Below the pieces are notes generated by a model, which saw nothing but the letters and a program-made list of their open reading frames with translations, ran no database searches and was not told the origin of the DNA. DNA of 63,708 bases. Origin: Peptococcaceae bacterium. GTDB lineage: Bacteria > Bacillota > DSM-12270 > Thermacetogeniales > Thermacetogeniaceae. The stretch covers positions 13,295-77,002 of the forward strand of contig JAHFCR010000008.1 of assembly GCA_023249405.1 (NCBI GenBank). The letters are read 5' to 3'. This document shows, in pieces, positions 24,492 to 33,522 of this stretch. Position 1 is the first letter of the stretch. Each line of letters opens with the position of its first letter. Both the position numbers and the translations under genes were made by a program.

Positions 24492-25997
24492 CTACTTCTT
24501 CCTGCGGTCTCTCCTGGCCTTGGCCTTGATCTCCTTGGTCTCTTCTTCCGCTTCTGCCAGAACGGTTTTCAACTGCTTCTGGATCTCTTCGGGCAGCGGC
24601 TCCGGCTTGTAGCTGTCGATCAGGTCGATCGCCCTCTCATAGGACTTCTCGACCAGATCTTTGCCTCCCGCGGCCTTCCAGCCGTCACGGTTTCTACGGT
24701 CGATCAGGTCTGATTGCGACAGTTCCCGGAAATGCTTGAAAGTATGCTCGTGGCTGATGTACTCACCGCCGGCGCCTACCTGCTCGAGCACATCAAGAGC
24801 CATCCTCTCGTCATTGATCGGCATTCCCTTGACTGTGTGCATGATCATCCGCGCCATCTCGTTCTCCATCACGAGCATGGCATAGTCCCAGGTCAATCCG
24901 CCTTCGAGCATCCCCAGACCATAGATCATGTTGGCGCCTGCCAACGCTGGTAATAGAGCGGTCAGGGTGAACTCGTGAGCTGCCTGGGCGTCTGGCAATT
25001 TGCTGTCAGTCTACCCGCCGGCAACCCAGACCGGAATATGGTAGAACTGGGCCATCTTCGCCACTGCAGCGCTGAACAGGGCCAGTTCCGGCGTCCCCAC
25101 GCAGGCCACTGTTGTCCGCAGGTCCATCATGGTGGTCGAAGTCCCATAGACCATCGGATGCCCCTTCTTGACCAGCTGTGACAGCACGAACATGCTGAGC
25201 TTCTCGGCGTTTTCCGTCACCAGCGTCCCTGCCAGGTTGACGCAGGTAGTGCCGCCGGCCAGTCCCATGGAGTTGATCTTGGCCGGAACACCGCAGCGGA
25301 TCGCCTCGATCAGGGTGTCGGTGGCGCCCTTGGATTGCACCAGCGGGCTCACCGGGTCGGTGCTCTGGGAGAAGAGCGGGCGCGCCCTGAACTTGTCCTC
25401 CCCGCCGGAGACCGCATAGCCCATCTTGGCCACCGCCCGCATATTCTCCGGACGGTTCATCCCGATATAGGCGTGCTTGGTGCAGTTGTTATAGAAAGAA
25501 TCGGCGATGTGCACCTGAGCCACGTCCGGATCGACCTCCGAAGGGGCGATCGCCCGCTCGAAGAGGACGATCTGATCCATGGCATCGCAGATCTTGGTAG
25601 CGTCATCGACGTCTTTACGAACAGCTTTTCTGATCTCCCTGGTATGGGGATCGATCATCTGGACTGCCTCGCCGAAGTTGACGAAACCCGGCCGGTTGTT
25701 TTCGCAGATCCAATCCTTCTTGGAGTCCCTGCCACAGGCCCGGAAGGTCTTCGGGATGGAACGCAGGGCGTCTTCAACCAGGTGAGCCGGAATCTTCACG
25801 ATATTGGTCACCGGGTCGAGGATACATCCGCTGTCTGATAATATCTGCCGCGCCTCTTCGCTTTCCACTTTGACTCCGACGTTCCAGAGCAGGTCCAGTG
25901 TCGCCAGGTGGACGTCGTACAGTTCGTCGTCGGTAAACATGTTCAGGCCGATTCCCTCCATGCGGGCGGAACCGCTGTGTAAACCCCGAACTGCCAA
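24492..25997 (-). CDS. mttB: trimethylamine methyltransferase MttB with in-frame amber codon (pyrrolysine)
   Basis: Moves a methyl group from trimethylamine to its corrinoid protein. The gene is split by a single TAG at 25013-25011. Reading through gives 501 residues with residue 329 as pyrrolysine in WVAGG-O-TDSKLPDAQAAHE. This lines up with YVAGS-O-SDAKVPDDQAGHE of methanogen MttB, where Pyl is residue 334. All other motifs (LAGTLVT, GTPELALFSAAVAKMAQFY, LLPALAGANMIYG) are intact, so this is not a pseudogene. The TTG start at 25997 has GGAGGTG upstream. The natural stop is also TAG (24494-24492), with TGA nine codons on. The pyl cassette and pylT are 11-16 kb away. Confidence 0.96.
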
Positions 25998-26200
25998 AAG
26001 CTTTCACCTCCGTGTGTTATGCACCGCACGAATGCCGTCAAGACTGATGACATCCAGCGGTACCGGGTAGATTGGGATGTCTGTCCGCAACTCTTCCGGC
26101 TAAATCATCCTCCTCCTCAGAAATTAAGAGTGTATCAATTGCCACGCCCTCTGCCCACAGGTATTTTTGGTATGGATATTCCGCCAAGTCGGTGTATAAT

Positions 26201-26251
26201 ACTATCAGTAACGTATGTGTGCTTTTATTAGTGTTTTTTGTTGCTGATAGT
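26201..26251. promoter_or_regulatory. paired inverted CTGATAGT sites upstream of mttB
   Basis: ACTATCAG (26201-26208) and CTGATAGT (26244-26251) face each other across 35 bases. Flanking sequence to about 26310, including a run of A and ATTATAGTTACT, is also similar to 29246-29360 ahead of the SSF transporter. It is a candidate operator pair about 200-250 bases before the mttB start. Confidence 0.55.
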
Positions 26252-26479
26252 CACCATACCAGGTAAAAAAAATGCCCCACTAAAACTAATTATAGTTACT
26301 ATGGGTGATATTGCAATAGCAATCTAGGAATAATTGTTGCCATCCGTAGATGCATATTCTGGGATACCGGCAATAGGCTAGTATTTTCCCCTTGATTATC
26401 CGATAGCTAACCGCCGCTAAGACTCCCGCTTCAGAAGCGGGAAATAAGCGGCGCTAAGCTCCTGGATAACATCTTCTAA

Positions 26480-26511
26480 GATTCAGATGGGGTTAAAACC
26501 CCATCTGAATC
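26480..26511. repeat. perfect 15-bp hairpin
   Basis: GATTCAGATGGGGTT pairs exactly with its complement across two A. It is part of the repeat-rich segment upstream of mttB. No T-run follows. Confidence 0.75.
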
Positions 26512-26662
26512 AAGAATTTGTTTATCTATACTGAGATCGTTACGTTCGACTGCCGGCATTCTCCCAGGTCAGGTTTAGGTTCCCGATGCATAAAAAATAC
26601 CGTAAGCGGCAACTGGTATTACCGCGATGCTTTTTATTCCATACGAGAGAGGGGCTGTTAAG

Positions 26663-26863
26663 GTGGATCTGCATCAATTGGCGAGGTCCGTGCTCATTCC
26701 GTTATTTGTGCTGAATATGGCAGCAATAGCAACGACCCTATATATGAAGAAAAATATCAGGCCGGAGTTTTCCGCCAACATCAACAAGGTATTTTTTGCC
26801 GAAAATATAATCGGCATAATTATTGTTTTAGCCTTAGCCTGCATTTCTTTTTTTGTAAAGTAA
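26663..26863 (+). CDS. small membrane protein, unknown
   Basis: About 66 residues. Two hydrophobic helices are visible: LIPLFVLNMAAIATTLYM near the N-terminus and IIGIIIVLALACISFFV at the C-terminus, with a charged loop between. GTG 26663 is chosen because GAGAGGGG precedes it; an ATG at 26627 is in frame but unsupported. It ends in TAA. It lies inside the inverted-repeat-bounded segment, is AT-richer than its neighbours, and has no function I can name. Confidence 0.5.
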   Translation: MDLHQLARSVLIPLFVLNMAAIATTLYMKKNIRPEFSANINKVFFAENIIGIIIVLALACISFFVK

Positions 26864-26988
26864 TTTTTGCAAAGTGATCATTTTAACTATGGCGCCGAAC
26901 GTCACGGGAGATCCTGGCCGTTGCCCAATCTCGTATCCGGCAGCTTATAATCAAATCCCACCCGATGAAACTATAATCGGATAAAGAA

Positions 26989-27033
26989 AACTAAACTTCA
27001 GGCGGGGTTTAAAACCCCGCCTGAAGTTTAGTT
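26989..27033. repeat. 22-bp near-perfect hairpin
   Basis: AACTAAACTTCAGGCGGGG and its exact complement are separated by a few A/T bases. It is of the same style as the hairpin at 26480-26511 and within the same inverted-repeat segment. Confidence 0.75.
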
Positions 27034-27142
27034 GACCCATCGCGCCACTACCTGTGCCCTGTGCCGTTTTCTTTCAGGCCGGGCGTTACGGCACTTCTGC
27101 CTCTCAGGCAGGAGTCTGCGGTGGTTAGCCATCGGATATAAA

Positions 27143-27170
27143 TGGGCCGGGGAAGTACTTCCCCGGCCCA
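27143..27170 (-). terminator. 28-bp palindromic terminator of the SSF transporter gene
   Basis: TGGGCCGGGGAAGT followed by its exact complement forms a perfect palindrome, with T-rich sequence on both sides. It lies 47 bases after the stop of the minus-strand transporter gene and may work in both directions. Confidence 0.7.
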
Positions 27171-27216
27171 TTTTGCGCAATCTCAATCTGAAAATAGCGT
27201 TCGTTCTTTTTACGGC

Positions 27217-28899
27217 TCAGGCGTTGTTTTTCAATCCGGCAAAGAATTCTTCATTATCATCGACCGGCTGATCAGAGACGGCTGCAAGCAGCTCCTTGGA
27301 AGGAGGCGGGGTCAGGTAAGTACCGATGATCAGACCGACCAGACCGAAGACCAATCCGACCACGCAATAGCCGTAGTAGGAATTGGCCATCGCCCCCTTG
27401 CCGAAGATCCAGTCCCAGACCGGCATGGTATAGGCGTTCTTCCACACCACATATTCCAGGATGAAGAAGACCACCGTACCCACGGTTCCGCACAAGCCGC
27501 CCAGCAGCACGCCGGTAAGATTGGCCCGCTTCCACCACAGCACGTAGAGCATCACGGAGATACCGGCGGTCAGCAAGCCCGAGGACAACTGATAGGCGAG
27601 GTTCAGGGACGCTCCGATGACAGGGCTGTTGTAGAGCTCCGCCAACAGGATGTTGACGATGATCATGAACACTGTGATCACGCGGGCGCAGAGCACGGTC
27701 GTCTCGTCCTTCCACTTCCGCGGCCGGTACACCAGGGGCTGCAGCACGTCGTAAGACAGGTTCATGGCGCAGATGTTGCTGTAGTTGGCCACCGTGGACA
27801 TGGTGTGGGCTGACAGCAGGAAAATCAGCAGCGCCTTCAGGTACGGGGACATGTACATATTGATGTAGGTGGAGATCACGTTATAGCCGCCCTTGTCCCC
27901 CAGGGCCGCGGCAGCAGCCAGAGCGCCGTTCTTCGCCTCCGGCGGGAACACTATCAGGGCGAGCAGGCCGATGATGGCGGCCGGCCCCACGATGATGAAG
28001 GTGTTGAAGATGATGCTGTAGATACCGCCCAGGCGGGCCTCACCGGTGCTTCTGGCCGCCTGGGCCTTCAGCCAGAAATCCTCAGCGGAAGCCCAGCCCG
28101 GCAGCAGTCCGATCATCACGATCAGAGGAAGCGAGATGCCGATATAGGAGAACAGGCTGGTGGCATGCTTGGCCGTATCAATATGGTAACCGTAACTGTT
28201 GACCACCGGTTGGGCCTGCAGCATTCCCCAGACCGTGGTGCCATGGGCGACAGCGATGCCGTGTGCGGTGAGGTAGATGGCAATAGAGGTGGTGACCAGG
28301 ATGATGGCCCCCATGAAGAACTGGATCACGTTGGCGTTGATTACCGACCGAAAACCGCCCATGTACATGTAAATAGCGATGGGAATGGCATAGATGACGA
28401 TCATCGCCGGAATAGAAATGCCGAGTGCCGGCGCCATGATCAGCGAGGCGGCATAGAGTTCGGCCGCCGACCAGACAGTGTAGGAGAAGATGTTGATCGG
28501 AGCGGACAGGATCCGGGCCGACAGCCCGAAGCGATTCTGCAGCATCTCGCACTGGGAGATGGCCTTGATTCTTCTCAGCGGCCGGGCCATCAGGAACTGC
28601 CAGATGTTGGAGACGAACCAGGGGATGGCGGCCAGCCAAAGGCCGGATAATCCCATGTCGTAGGTGGCCCATGTCATCCAGGTGATCATACCGATCAGCA
28701 TCCACCCGGAGGCGACAGACATGCCAACCATATAGGCAGGCTGCGAACGCCCGGTGATCCAATAGTCATTTTGCTCTTCTTCAGCGCTGGCACAGGCTTT
28801 CTGCTTTTTATAGGCATCCAGCCCTACATAGAGAAGAAAAGCGATATAAAGGAAAAACACGAACCAGTACCACAGAGGGCTAATATCTGCATTGGCCAT
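27217..28899 (-). CDS. sodium:solute symporter (SSF family)
   Basis: A 560-residue membrane protein with about 13-14 transmembrane helices. Seen: YWITGRSQPAYMVGMSVASGWMLIG near the N-terminus and the SSF core SAPINIFSYTVWSAAELYAASL. ATG 28899 has GGAGGTATATTTA upstream; the longer frame to 29049 is not supported. The substrate is not identifiable. Its upstream region shares operator-like sites with mttB, so a methylated amine or amino-alcohol such as choline or a betaine is plausible. It ends in TGA, followed by the palindromic terminator. Confidence 0.85.
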   Translation of the reverse strand: MANADISPLWYWFVFFLYIAFLLYVGLDAYKKQKACASAEEEQNDYWITGRSQPAYMVGMSVASGWMLIGMITWMTWATYDMGLSGLWLAAIPWFVSNIWQFLMARPLRRIKAISQCEMLQNRFGLSARILSAPINIFSYTVWSAAELYAASLIMAPALGISIPAMIVIYAIPIAIYMYMGGFRSVINANVIQFFMGAIILVTTSIAIYLTAHGIAVAHGTTVWGMLQAQPVVNSYGYHIDTAKHATSLFSYIGISLPLIVMIGLLPGWASAEDFWLKAQAARSTGEARLGGIYSIIFNTFIIVGPAAIIGLLALIVFPPEAKNGALAAAAALGDKGGYNVISTYINMYMSPYLKALLIFLLSAHTMSTVANYSNICAMNLSYDVLQPLVYRPRKWKDETTVLCARVITVFMIIVNILLAELYNSPVIGASLNLAYQLSSGLLTAGISVMLYVLWWKRANLTGVLLGGLCGTVGTVVFFILEYVVWKNAYTMPVWDWIFGKGAMANSYYGYCVVGLVFGLVGLIIGTYLTPPPSKELLAAVSDQPVDDNEEFFAGLKNNA

Positions 28900-29441
28900 T
28901 AAATATACCTCCATCATAAAATTAGGCGTAAGAGTTTTGGTAATAAATAATCCTGAATCATACAGGATAAGATGTTCAAAGCGTTCGTATCTGATGCGGT
29001 AGGCAGCATCGTTAGAGTGCTTGTCGCCAGTCTGTGATGCTGAAGCCATTGCTGGTCAACCCCAAAAGCATTGCTGACAGGTTGTTGCGTTTATGCGAAT
29101 TGCAGTGGCTGGTATTACGGAGTAAAGGTATGGCTGAATGTCTCGTGAACCTGGACGATGGAGCAGATAGCTCTTGTATCTGGGTTGCAGGCATCAACTC
29201 CCCTTCCATATATTCGGTGGGGCAAGTGGGGCATGGGTGTGCAATACTATCAGTAACTATACTGTGCTACACTGTTTTTAATAGTTTCTGATAGTCACCT
29301 TACAGGATAAAAAAAATTCCTGCACTAATACCTATTATAGTTACTGTTAGTAATAATTCAAGATGTTAATTGAAATAAATGTTACCATGTGTATCTCCAA
29401 ATTATGGTCCGGCACCGTCCCCGATAGCCCTTTAAAACAGT
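28900..29441. promoter_or_regulatory. intergenic control region with paired CTGATAGT sites
   Basis: About 540 bases without a gene. ACTATCAG (29246-29253) and CTGATAGT (29288-29295) face each other across 34 bases. The neighbouring sequence to about 29345 resembles the mttB upstream region (run of A, ATTATAGTTACTG). I see nothing else that I can support here. Confidence 0.55.
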
Positions 29442-30227
29442 TCATATGGCTATAAACTGCCGTCCCCGGAAAATTCCCGGCTGCAACTGATAGCAGTTAA
29501 CAAGTTTTTGGGCGTGATCAAAGTCTGCGGCAATCTCCTTGCTGGAATGGGCATCCGACCCGATGGTGACTCTCGTGCCACCGGCGTCGACGTACCGTTG
29601 TAAAATATCGGCATCCGGGGCGCTCTCCCGGCATCCCCTTCTCAGGGGAGAGGTGTTGATCTCCGGCACCAGATCTTTACCAACCAGTTCATGCACGATC
29701 TCATCGATCAGTTCCGTCTCCGGTCCGGACCCCTGCAGGTATCTTTTAGGGTTGTCAAAATGGGCCAGAACGTCAAAACCGCCCAGCTTTACAACCTGCA
29801 GCAACTCCTCGTAATAGTGGCGGAAGAGATCGTGGGCGGCATACTCGCGGAAGCTTCTGTCATCCTCGAACCAGTGCAGGCCGACGCCCAGCCTGACATA
29901 GTGAATGCCCACCATGACCAGATCGAACTCTTTACCCAGCAGCTCCTCGTATTCCCGGCGAAATATATGAGGCTCGCTGAATTCGATCCCTTTCAGGACC
30001 CGAATCCGGCCCTCGTATTCCGCTCTCACCCGGTCGATGGCCGCGGAATACCGGTCGTAATCATAACAACCATAGCTTTCATCGGTGGGGTTAAGATCGA
30101 GATGATCGGTGAAGCAGATGCAGTTCAGGCCCTTGGCAATGGCTTGCCGGCACATCTCGGACATATCATCTCTGGCATCACCCGAAAAATTTGTATGCGT
30201 ATGCGCATCCGTTATAATGGACAACAA
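29442..30227 (-). CDS. PHP-domain phosphoesterase (histidinol-phosphatase-like)
   Basis: A 261-residue metal-dependent phosphoesterase. Seen: PHP motif I DAHTHTNFS, FTDHLD, the glutamate in GIEFSE, GIHY, and TIGSDAHSS near the C-terminus, which together hold a trinuclear metal site. It resembles the HisK family of histidinol phosphate phosphatases, but no histidine genes are nearby. A role on a phosphorylated amino-alcohol from the kinase-like proteins is conceivable but unproven. The TTG start at 30227 has GGGGGGAG close upstream. Confidence 0.8.
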   Translation of the reverse strand: MLSIITDAHTHTNFSGDARDDMSEMCRQAIAKGLNCICFTDHLDLNPTDESYGCYDYDRYSAAIDRVRAEYEGRIRVLKGIEFSEPHIFRREYEELLGKEFDLVMVGIHYVRLGVGLHWFEDDRSFREYAAHDLFRHYYEELLQVVKLGGFDVLAHFDNPKRYLQGSGPETELIDEIVHELVGKDLVPEINTSPLRRGCRESAPDADILQRYVDAGGTRVTIGSDAHSSKEIAADFDHAQKLVNCYQLQPGIFRGRQFIAI

Positions 30228-30300
30228 CTGCTCCCCCCGACAATCTGATAACCTTCAATTGCTCATCTTCCGGTGAGCGCCATGATCCCGGCGGTATCGA

Positions 30301-30948
30301 TTACATAAAGTCTTCCAGCAAAACTGTCTTGCCGGGATGGATGACCAAGAATTCTTCGTCCCATTTTCCATCGACCAGATTCTGCACATAACCCGTAGAA
30401 CCCTGCAGAACCGTGTGTTCCAGTCCTAGAAAAGCGGCCACGCTCCTGCTGTATTCCAGATCCTCCTGACGCTCGCCCACAGTTTGAATGAAAGCAATTC
30501 TCTTGTAATTAGCGTATTCCAGCTCCATGAACATGCGGGCCTTGGCTTCACCGTACTTGTCGCAGTACCGCCGGTAGCTGGACAGGGGGTCTCCCTGCTG
30601 TCTGATCCAGCCGCTGCTCAGGTAATAGGTGCCCGGGCATTTAAAGAATTCTTGCTGATAGTACTCTCTTGAACCAAGCAACAGGCTGATGCAGTCATGT
30701 ACTCTGGGGATGATCAGGGTATGCCGGTCCGAATGCAGACCGGCAGTGCCGTTGGAGCAGAGCCCATAGCCCAACAGGATCAGATCATGTTGGGAATCAG
30801 CGTCTATCTTTTGCTGGAGTTCCTGCTGCAATTTAGCCGGTGTGTTGTGCAGGCCGTATTCCAGGAACTCGCACTCCACGGTGTCATTCAGGGAGGTGTT
30901 GACCTCATCCTCAAGCGTCCTACAGGCAAATAGCTTGGCTCTGCTCAT
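30301..30948 (-). CDS. DUF1638 protein
   Basis: About 215 residues of the DUF1638 family, which is often encoded next to corrinoid methyltransferases and whose activity is unknown to me. Seen: FACRTLEDEVN at the start, a GYGLCSNGT turn with Cys, HDCISLLLGSREYY, and a C-terminal LVIHPGKTVLLED. ATG 30948 follows AAAGGACGTGCATC. It is on the same strand between the second-copy EutC gene and the PHP gene. Confidence 0.75.
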   Translation of the reverse strand: MSRAKLFACRTLEDEVNTSLNDTVECEFLEYGLHNTPAKLQQELQQKIDADSQHDLILLGYGLCSNGTAGLHSDRHTLIIPRVHDCISLLLGSREYYQQEFFKCPGTYYLSSGWIRQQGDPLSSYRRYCDKYGEAKARMFMELEYANYKRIAFIQTVGERQEDLEYSRSVAAFLGLEHTVLQGSTGYVQNLVDGKWDEEFLVIHPGKTVLLEDFM

Positions 30949-31085
30949 GATGCACGTCCTTTCTGAGTCCACCGGTTGCTCAGCCACACTAAATTATAAG
31001 GCATCCTGAAGGTTAAAACAGCAGTATAGGAAAATTCACTGTCGATTTTTTCACGACAACGCATGCCCGATGAAATAATTGCGAC

Positions 31086-31967
31086 TTATCCCTCTAGCTT
31101 TACACCCGACGCCTTGGCGTCCAAAATCTTTTTGACCAGGGTGGACAGGTGCGCCCCCGCCTCGGCGGCAGGTGTGCCTCCCCTATGAATGTTGCTCAGC
31201 ACCGTCCGCTCGCTCTCCAGCATCCCCGCCCTGGGATGGTAGCCGATATAGGCGCTGAGGCTCTCGGCGGTGCCTAGCCCGGGCCGCTCACCGATCAGAA
31301 TGACAGCCGCCTGTGGCTGGAGTTCTTCACCGATGACATCCATCACCGCAACCCGGGCATACTTGATAAAAAGTGGAGGGTTGCACTTGACCCCCACGGA
31401 GGACAGGCCCTGGATCAGAGCGGGGAGCAGATCGGGAACGTTGGCCTCCGCCGCCTTGCTCGACAGGCCGTCGGCAACCACGATCTGCACCTGCGCCCCC
31501 TTGGGGCAGGCCTGCCTGATCTGCTCCAGGGCATCATTGCCCAACCTGCGCCCGAGGTCGGGCCGGGTTAGATACTCATCCTTGTCCTGGCAGAGAGTCT
31601 GGACCGCCACCATGTTCATTTTGGCTATGAAATCGGCGGACACTTCCCCCATTACGGAGTCCTGGGCCACCGCATGATCAGCCCGAAAGCGGAGCAGGGT
31701 ATCCGTCAGCGGCCTGGTGCCGCAGCGCCACACCCCGAGGCGCGCCGGGGTGGAGAGCTTCATCTCCTCGTAATGCAGGCGGTTGACCGGGTTCGGCACC
31801 TGAAGGTAGCGCTGCAGGTCCACCCCGGACAGATCGCTCAGTTCCATGCCCTCTCCGGCCGGAACGGCTGTCGCCGGCTGGGGACTATCGCCTGCCGGCC
31901 CCCGCCTCCTGTCCAGTTCCCCGATCACTTGCTCGACGATGGTGCGGATATTGTCTTCCAGCGCCAT
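31086..31967 (-). CDS. eutC: ethanolamine ammonia-lyase small subunit, copy 1
   Basis: Small subunit (293 residues) of the adenosylcobalamin-dependent lyase that splits ethanolamine to acetaldehyde and ammonia. Seen: an N-terminal amphipathic helix NIRTIVEQVIGELDRR, of the encapsulation-peptide type. Then come [30 protein letters not shown] and [23 protein letters not shown], where B12 is held. ATG 31967 lies 13 bases after eutB1 with AAGGGGGAG upstream. It pairs with the canonical EutB1. Confidence 0.95.
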   Translation of the reverse strand: MALEDNIRTIVEQVIGELDRRRGPAGDSPQPATAVPAGEGMELSDLSGVDLQRYLQVPNPVNRLHYEEMKLSTPARLGVWRCGTRPLTDTLLRFRADHAVAQDSVMGEVSADFIAKMNMVAVQTLCQDKDEYLTRPDLGRRLGNDALEQIRQACPKGAQVQIVVADGLSSKAAEANVPDLLPALIQGLSSVGVKCNPPLFIKYARVAVMDVIGEELQPQAAVILIGERPGLGTAESLSAYIGYHPRAGMLESERTVLSNIHRGGTPAAEAGAHLSTLVKKILDAKASGVKLEG

Positions 31968-31979
31968 GTGAACTCCCCC

Positions 31980-33344
31980 TTATCTGGCGAAAATAGTGGC
32001 ATCGCCCGCCCGTGATGTCAATTTTCCGTTCTCCATGATGCCCATTGATTCCAGCCACAGTTCGAATTCCTGCAGAGGCCGCAGCCTGAAGACCTCTCTC
32101 AGGGTCGCGACGTCGTGATAGCTGGTGCACTGATAGTTGAGCATCACATCGTCCCCCATGGGCACACCCATGAAATAGGTGCATCCGGCCGCAGCCAGCA
32201 GTCCCGCCAGGTTCTCGATATCGTTCTGGTCGGCTTTCATATGGTTGGTGTAACAGGCGTCACAGCCCATCGGGATGCCTGTCAGCTTGCCCATGAAATG
32301 GTCTTCCAGCCCCGCCCTGATCACCTGGCGGTTGTCGTAGAGGTACTCGGGGCCGATAAACCCGACCACCGTATTGACCAGGTAGGGCTTGTAATGACGG
32401 GCCAGGCCGTAGCAGCGGGCCTCCAGCGTCACCTGGTCGGCTCCGAGATGCCCCTCCGAAGACAGTTCCGATCCCTGCCCGGTCTCGAAGTACATGATAT
32501 TCGGACCGGTGGCCCGGCCTAATTTCAGGCCGGCGGCATAGGCGTCATCGAGGATCTCCCTGGTCACCCCGAAGGCATTGTTCGCCGCTTCCGTGCCGGC
32601 TATGGACTGGAACAGGCATTGGACGGGAGCGCCCTGGCGCAGCGCCTTCACCTGGGTAGTGATGTGCGCCAGCACGCAGATCTGGGTGGGCACTTTCCAT
32701 TCGGTCACAAAATCATACAGCTTCTCCAGGCTGCGGATGGTGGCGGGTACGGAGTCATCCACCGGGTTCAGCCCGATGACGGCATCGCCGACGCCATAGG
32801 CCAGGCCTTCCTGAACGCTGGCCAGGATCCCCTCGGCAGAGTCGGTGGGGTGGTTCGGCTGCAAACGGGATGCCAGAGTCCCCGGAACGCCGATGGTGGT
32901 GTTGCAGTGGGCGCTGTTGATGATCTTGGACGCCCCCAGGATCAGGTCCAGATTGCTCATCAGCTTGGCTGCCGCCGCCACCATCTCGGATGTGAAGCCG
33001 CGGCTCAGCCGGCGTAGATCGCCGCCAGTGGTCTCACTGGCCAGAATATGCTCACGCAGCTTGGCCACGGTCCAATTCTTGATCTCGCTATAGACCGGCT
33101 CGTTGACGTCGCCGTCGATCACGCGGGAGACCTCATCCTCCTCCAATGGGACGACAGGGTTGTGGCGCAGGTCCTCCAGGGTCAATTCCGACAGTACCTG
33201 CTTGGCGGCGATCCGCTCGGCGGCATTCCCGGCAGCGATACCGGCCAGAATATCTCCCGACTTGACCTCGTTTGCCTTGGCTAAGACATCCTTCACCGAC
33301 TGGAAGGCGTAACTCTGGCCAAAAAGGCGGGTCTTCAAGTTCAA
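31980..33344 (-). CDS. eutB: ethanolamine ammonia-lyase large subunit, copy 1 (canonical)
   Basis: The 454-residue catalytic TIM-barrel subunit. Numbering is collinear with E. coli EutB, and the substrate residues known from that enzyme are all present: Arg160, Gln162 (SRLQPN), Asn193 (GLNPV), Glu287 (YFETGQG) and Asp362 (MGCDACYTNH, codon 32261-32259). It should therefore use ethanolamine. The TTG start at 33344 follows GGAGGGATGAGCC. It lies upstream of eutC1 and downstream of eutJ and the ethanolamine permease. Confidence 0.95.
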   Translation of the reverse strand: MNLKTRLFGQSYAFQSVKDVLAKANEVKSGDILAGIAAGNAAERIAAKQVLSELTLEDLRHNPVVPLEEDEVSRVIDGDVNEPVYSEIKNWTVAKLREHILASETTGGDLRRLSRGFTSEMVAAAAKLMSNLDLILGASKIINSAHCNTTIGVPGTLASRLQPNHPTDSAEGILASVQEGLAYGVGDAVIGLNPVDDSVPATIRSLEKLYDFVTEWKVPTQICVLAHITTQVKALRQGAPVQCLFQSIAGTEAANNAFGVTREILDDAYAAGLKLGRATGPNIMYFETGQGSELSSEGHLGADQVTLEARCYGLARHYKPYLVNTVVGFIGPEYLYDNRQVIRAGLEDHFMGKLTGIPMGCDACYTNHMKADQNDIENLAGLLAAAGCTYFMGVPMGDDVMLNYQCTSYHDVATLREVFRLRPLQEFELWLESMGIMENGKLTSRAGDATIFAR

Positions 33345-33522
33345 GGCTCATCCCTCCGTTGCTATTCAAGTACTCAGAATTCAGCAATCAGTATTTATAT
33401 ACTCCGCATTCTTTCAGGCCTGTCCGAAGGCCTGGATACGGAGGAATGCCAACGTCTACGGCAACCTTCAGCCATATTCGCTGCTATAAAGACGGGTAAG
33501 CCAGATGTTTGCGCCGGTTCTC

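Larger units (their letters stand above)
26397..27138. mobile_element. 742-bp region bounded by inverted repeats (possible small mobile element)
   Basis: The left end starts TATCCGATAGCTAACCGCCGC, then AGACTCCCGC with a nested hairpin. The right end, read inward on the other strand, starts TATCCGATGGCTAACCACCGC, then AGACTCCTGC. The ends are therefore inverted copies of about 45 bases. The hairpin-rich ends recall IS200/IS605 termini, but no transposase is present. Inside are two long perfect hairpins and one small membrane-protein gene. An 18-bp copy of the end also lies beside pylT. Confidence 0.5.

Noticed and set aside
24492-25997. mttB as a frameshifted or nonsense-mutated pseudogene
   Set aside because: The only interruption is one TAG exactly at the pyrrolysine position, both halves keep frame and motifs, and the pyl machinery is present.
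26397-27033. CRISPR array
   Set aside because: The repeats are hairpins and inverted ends, not regularly spaced direct repeats with unique spacers, and no cas genes are present.
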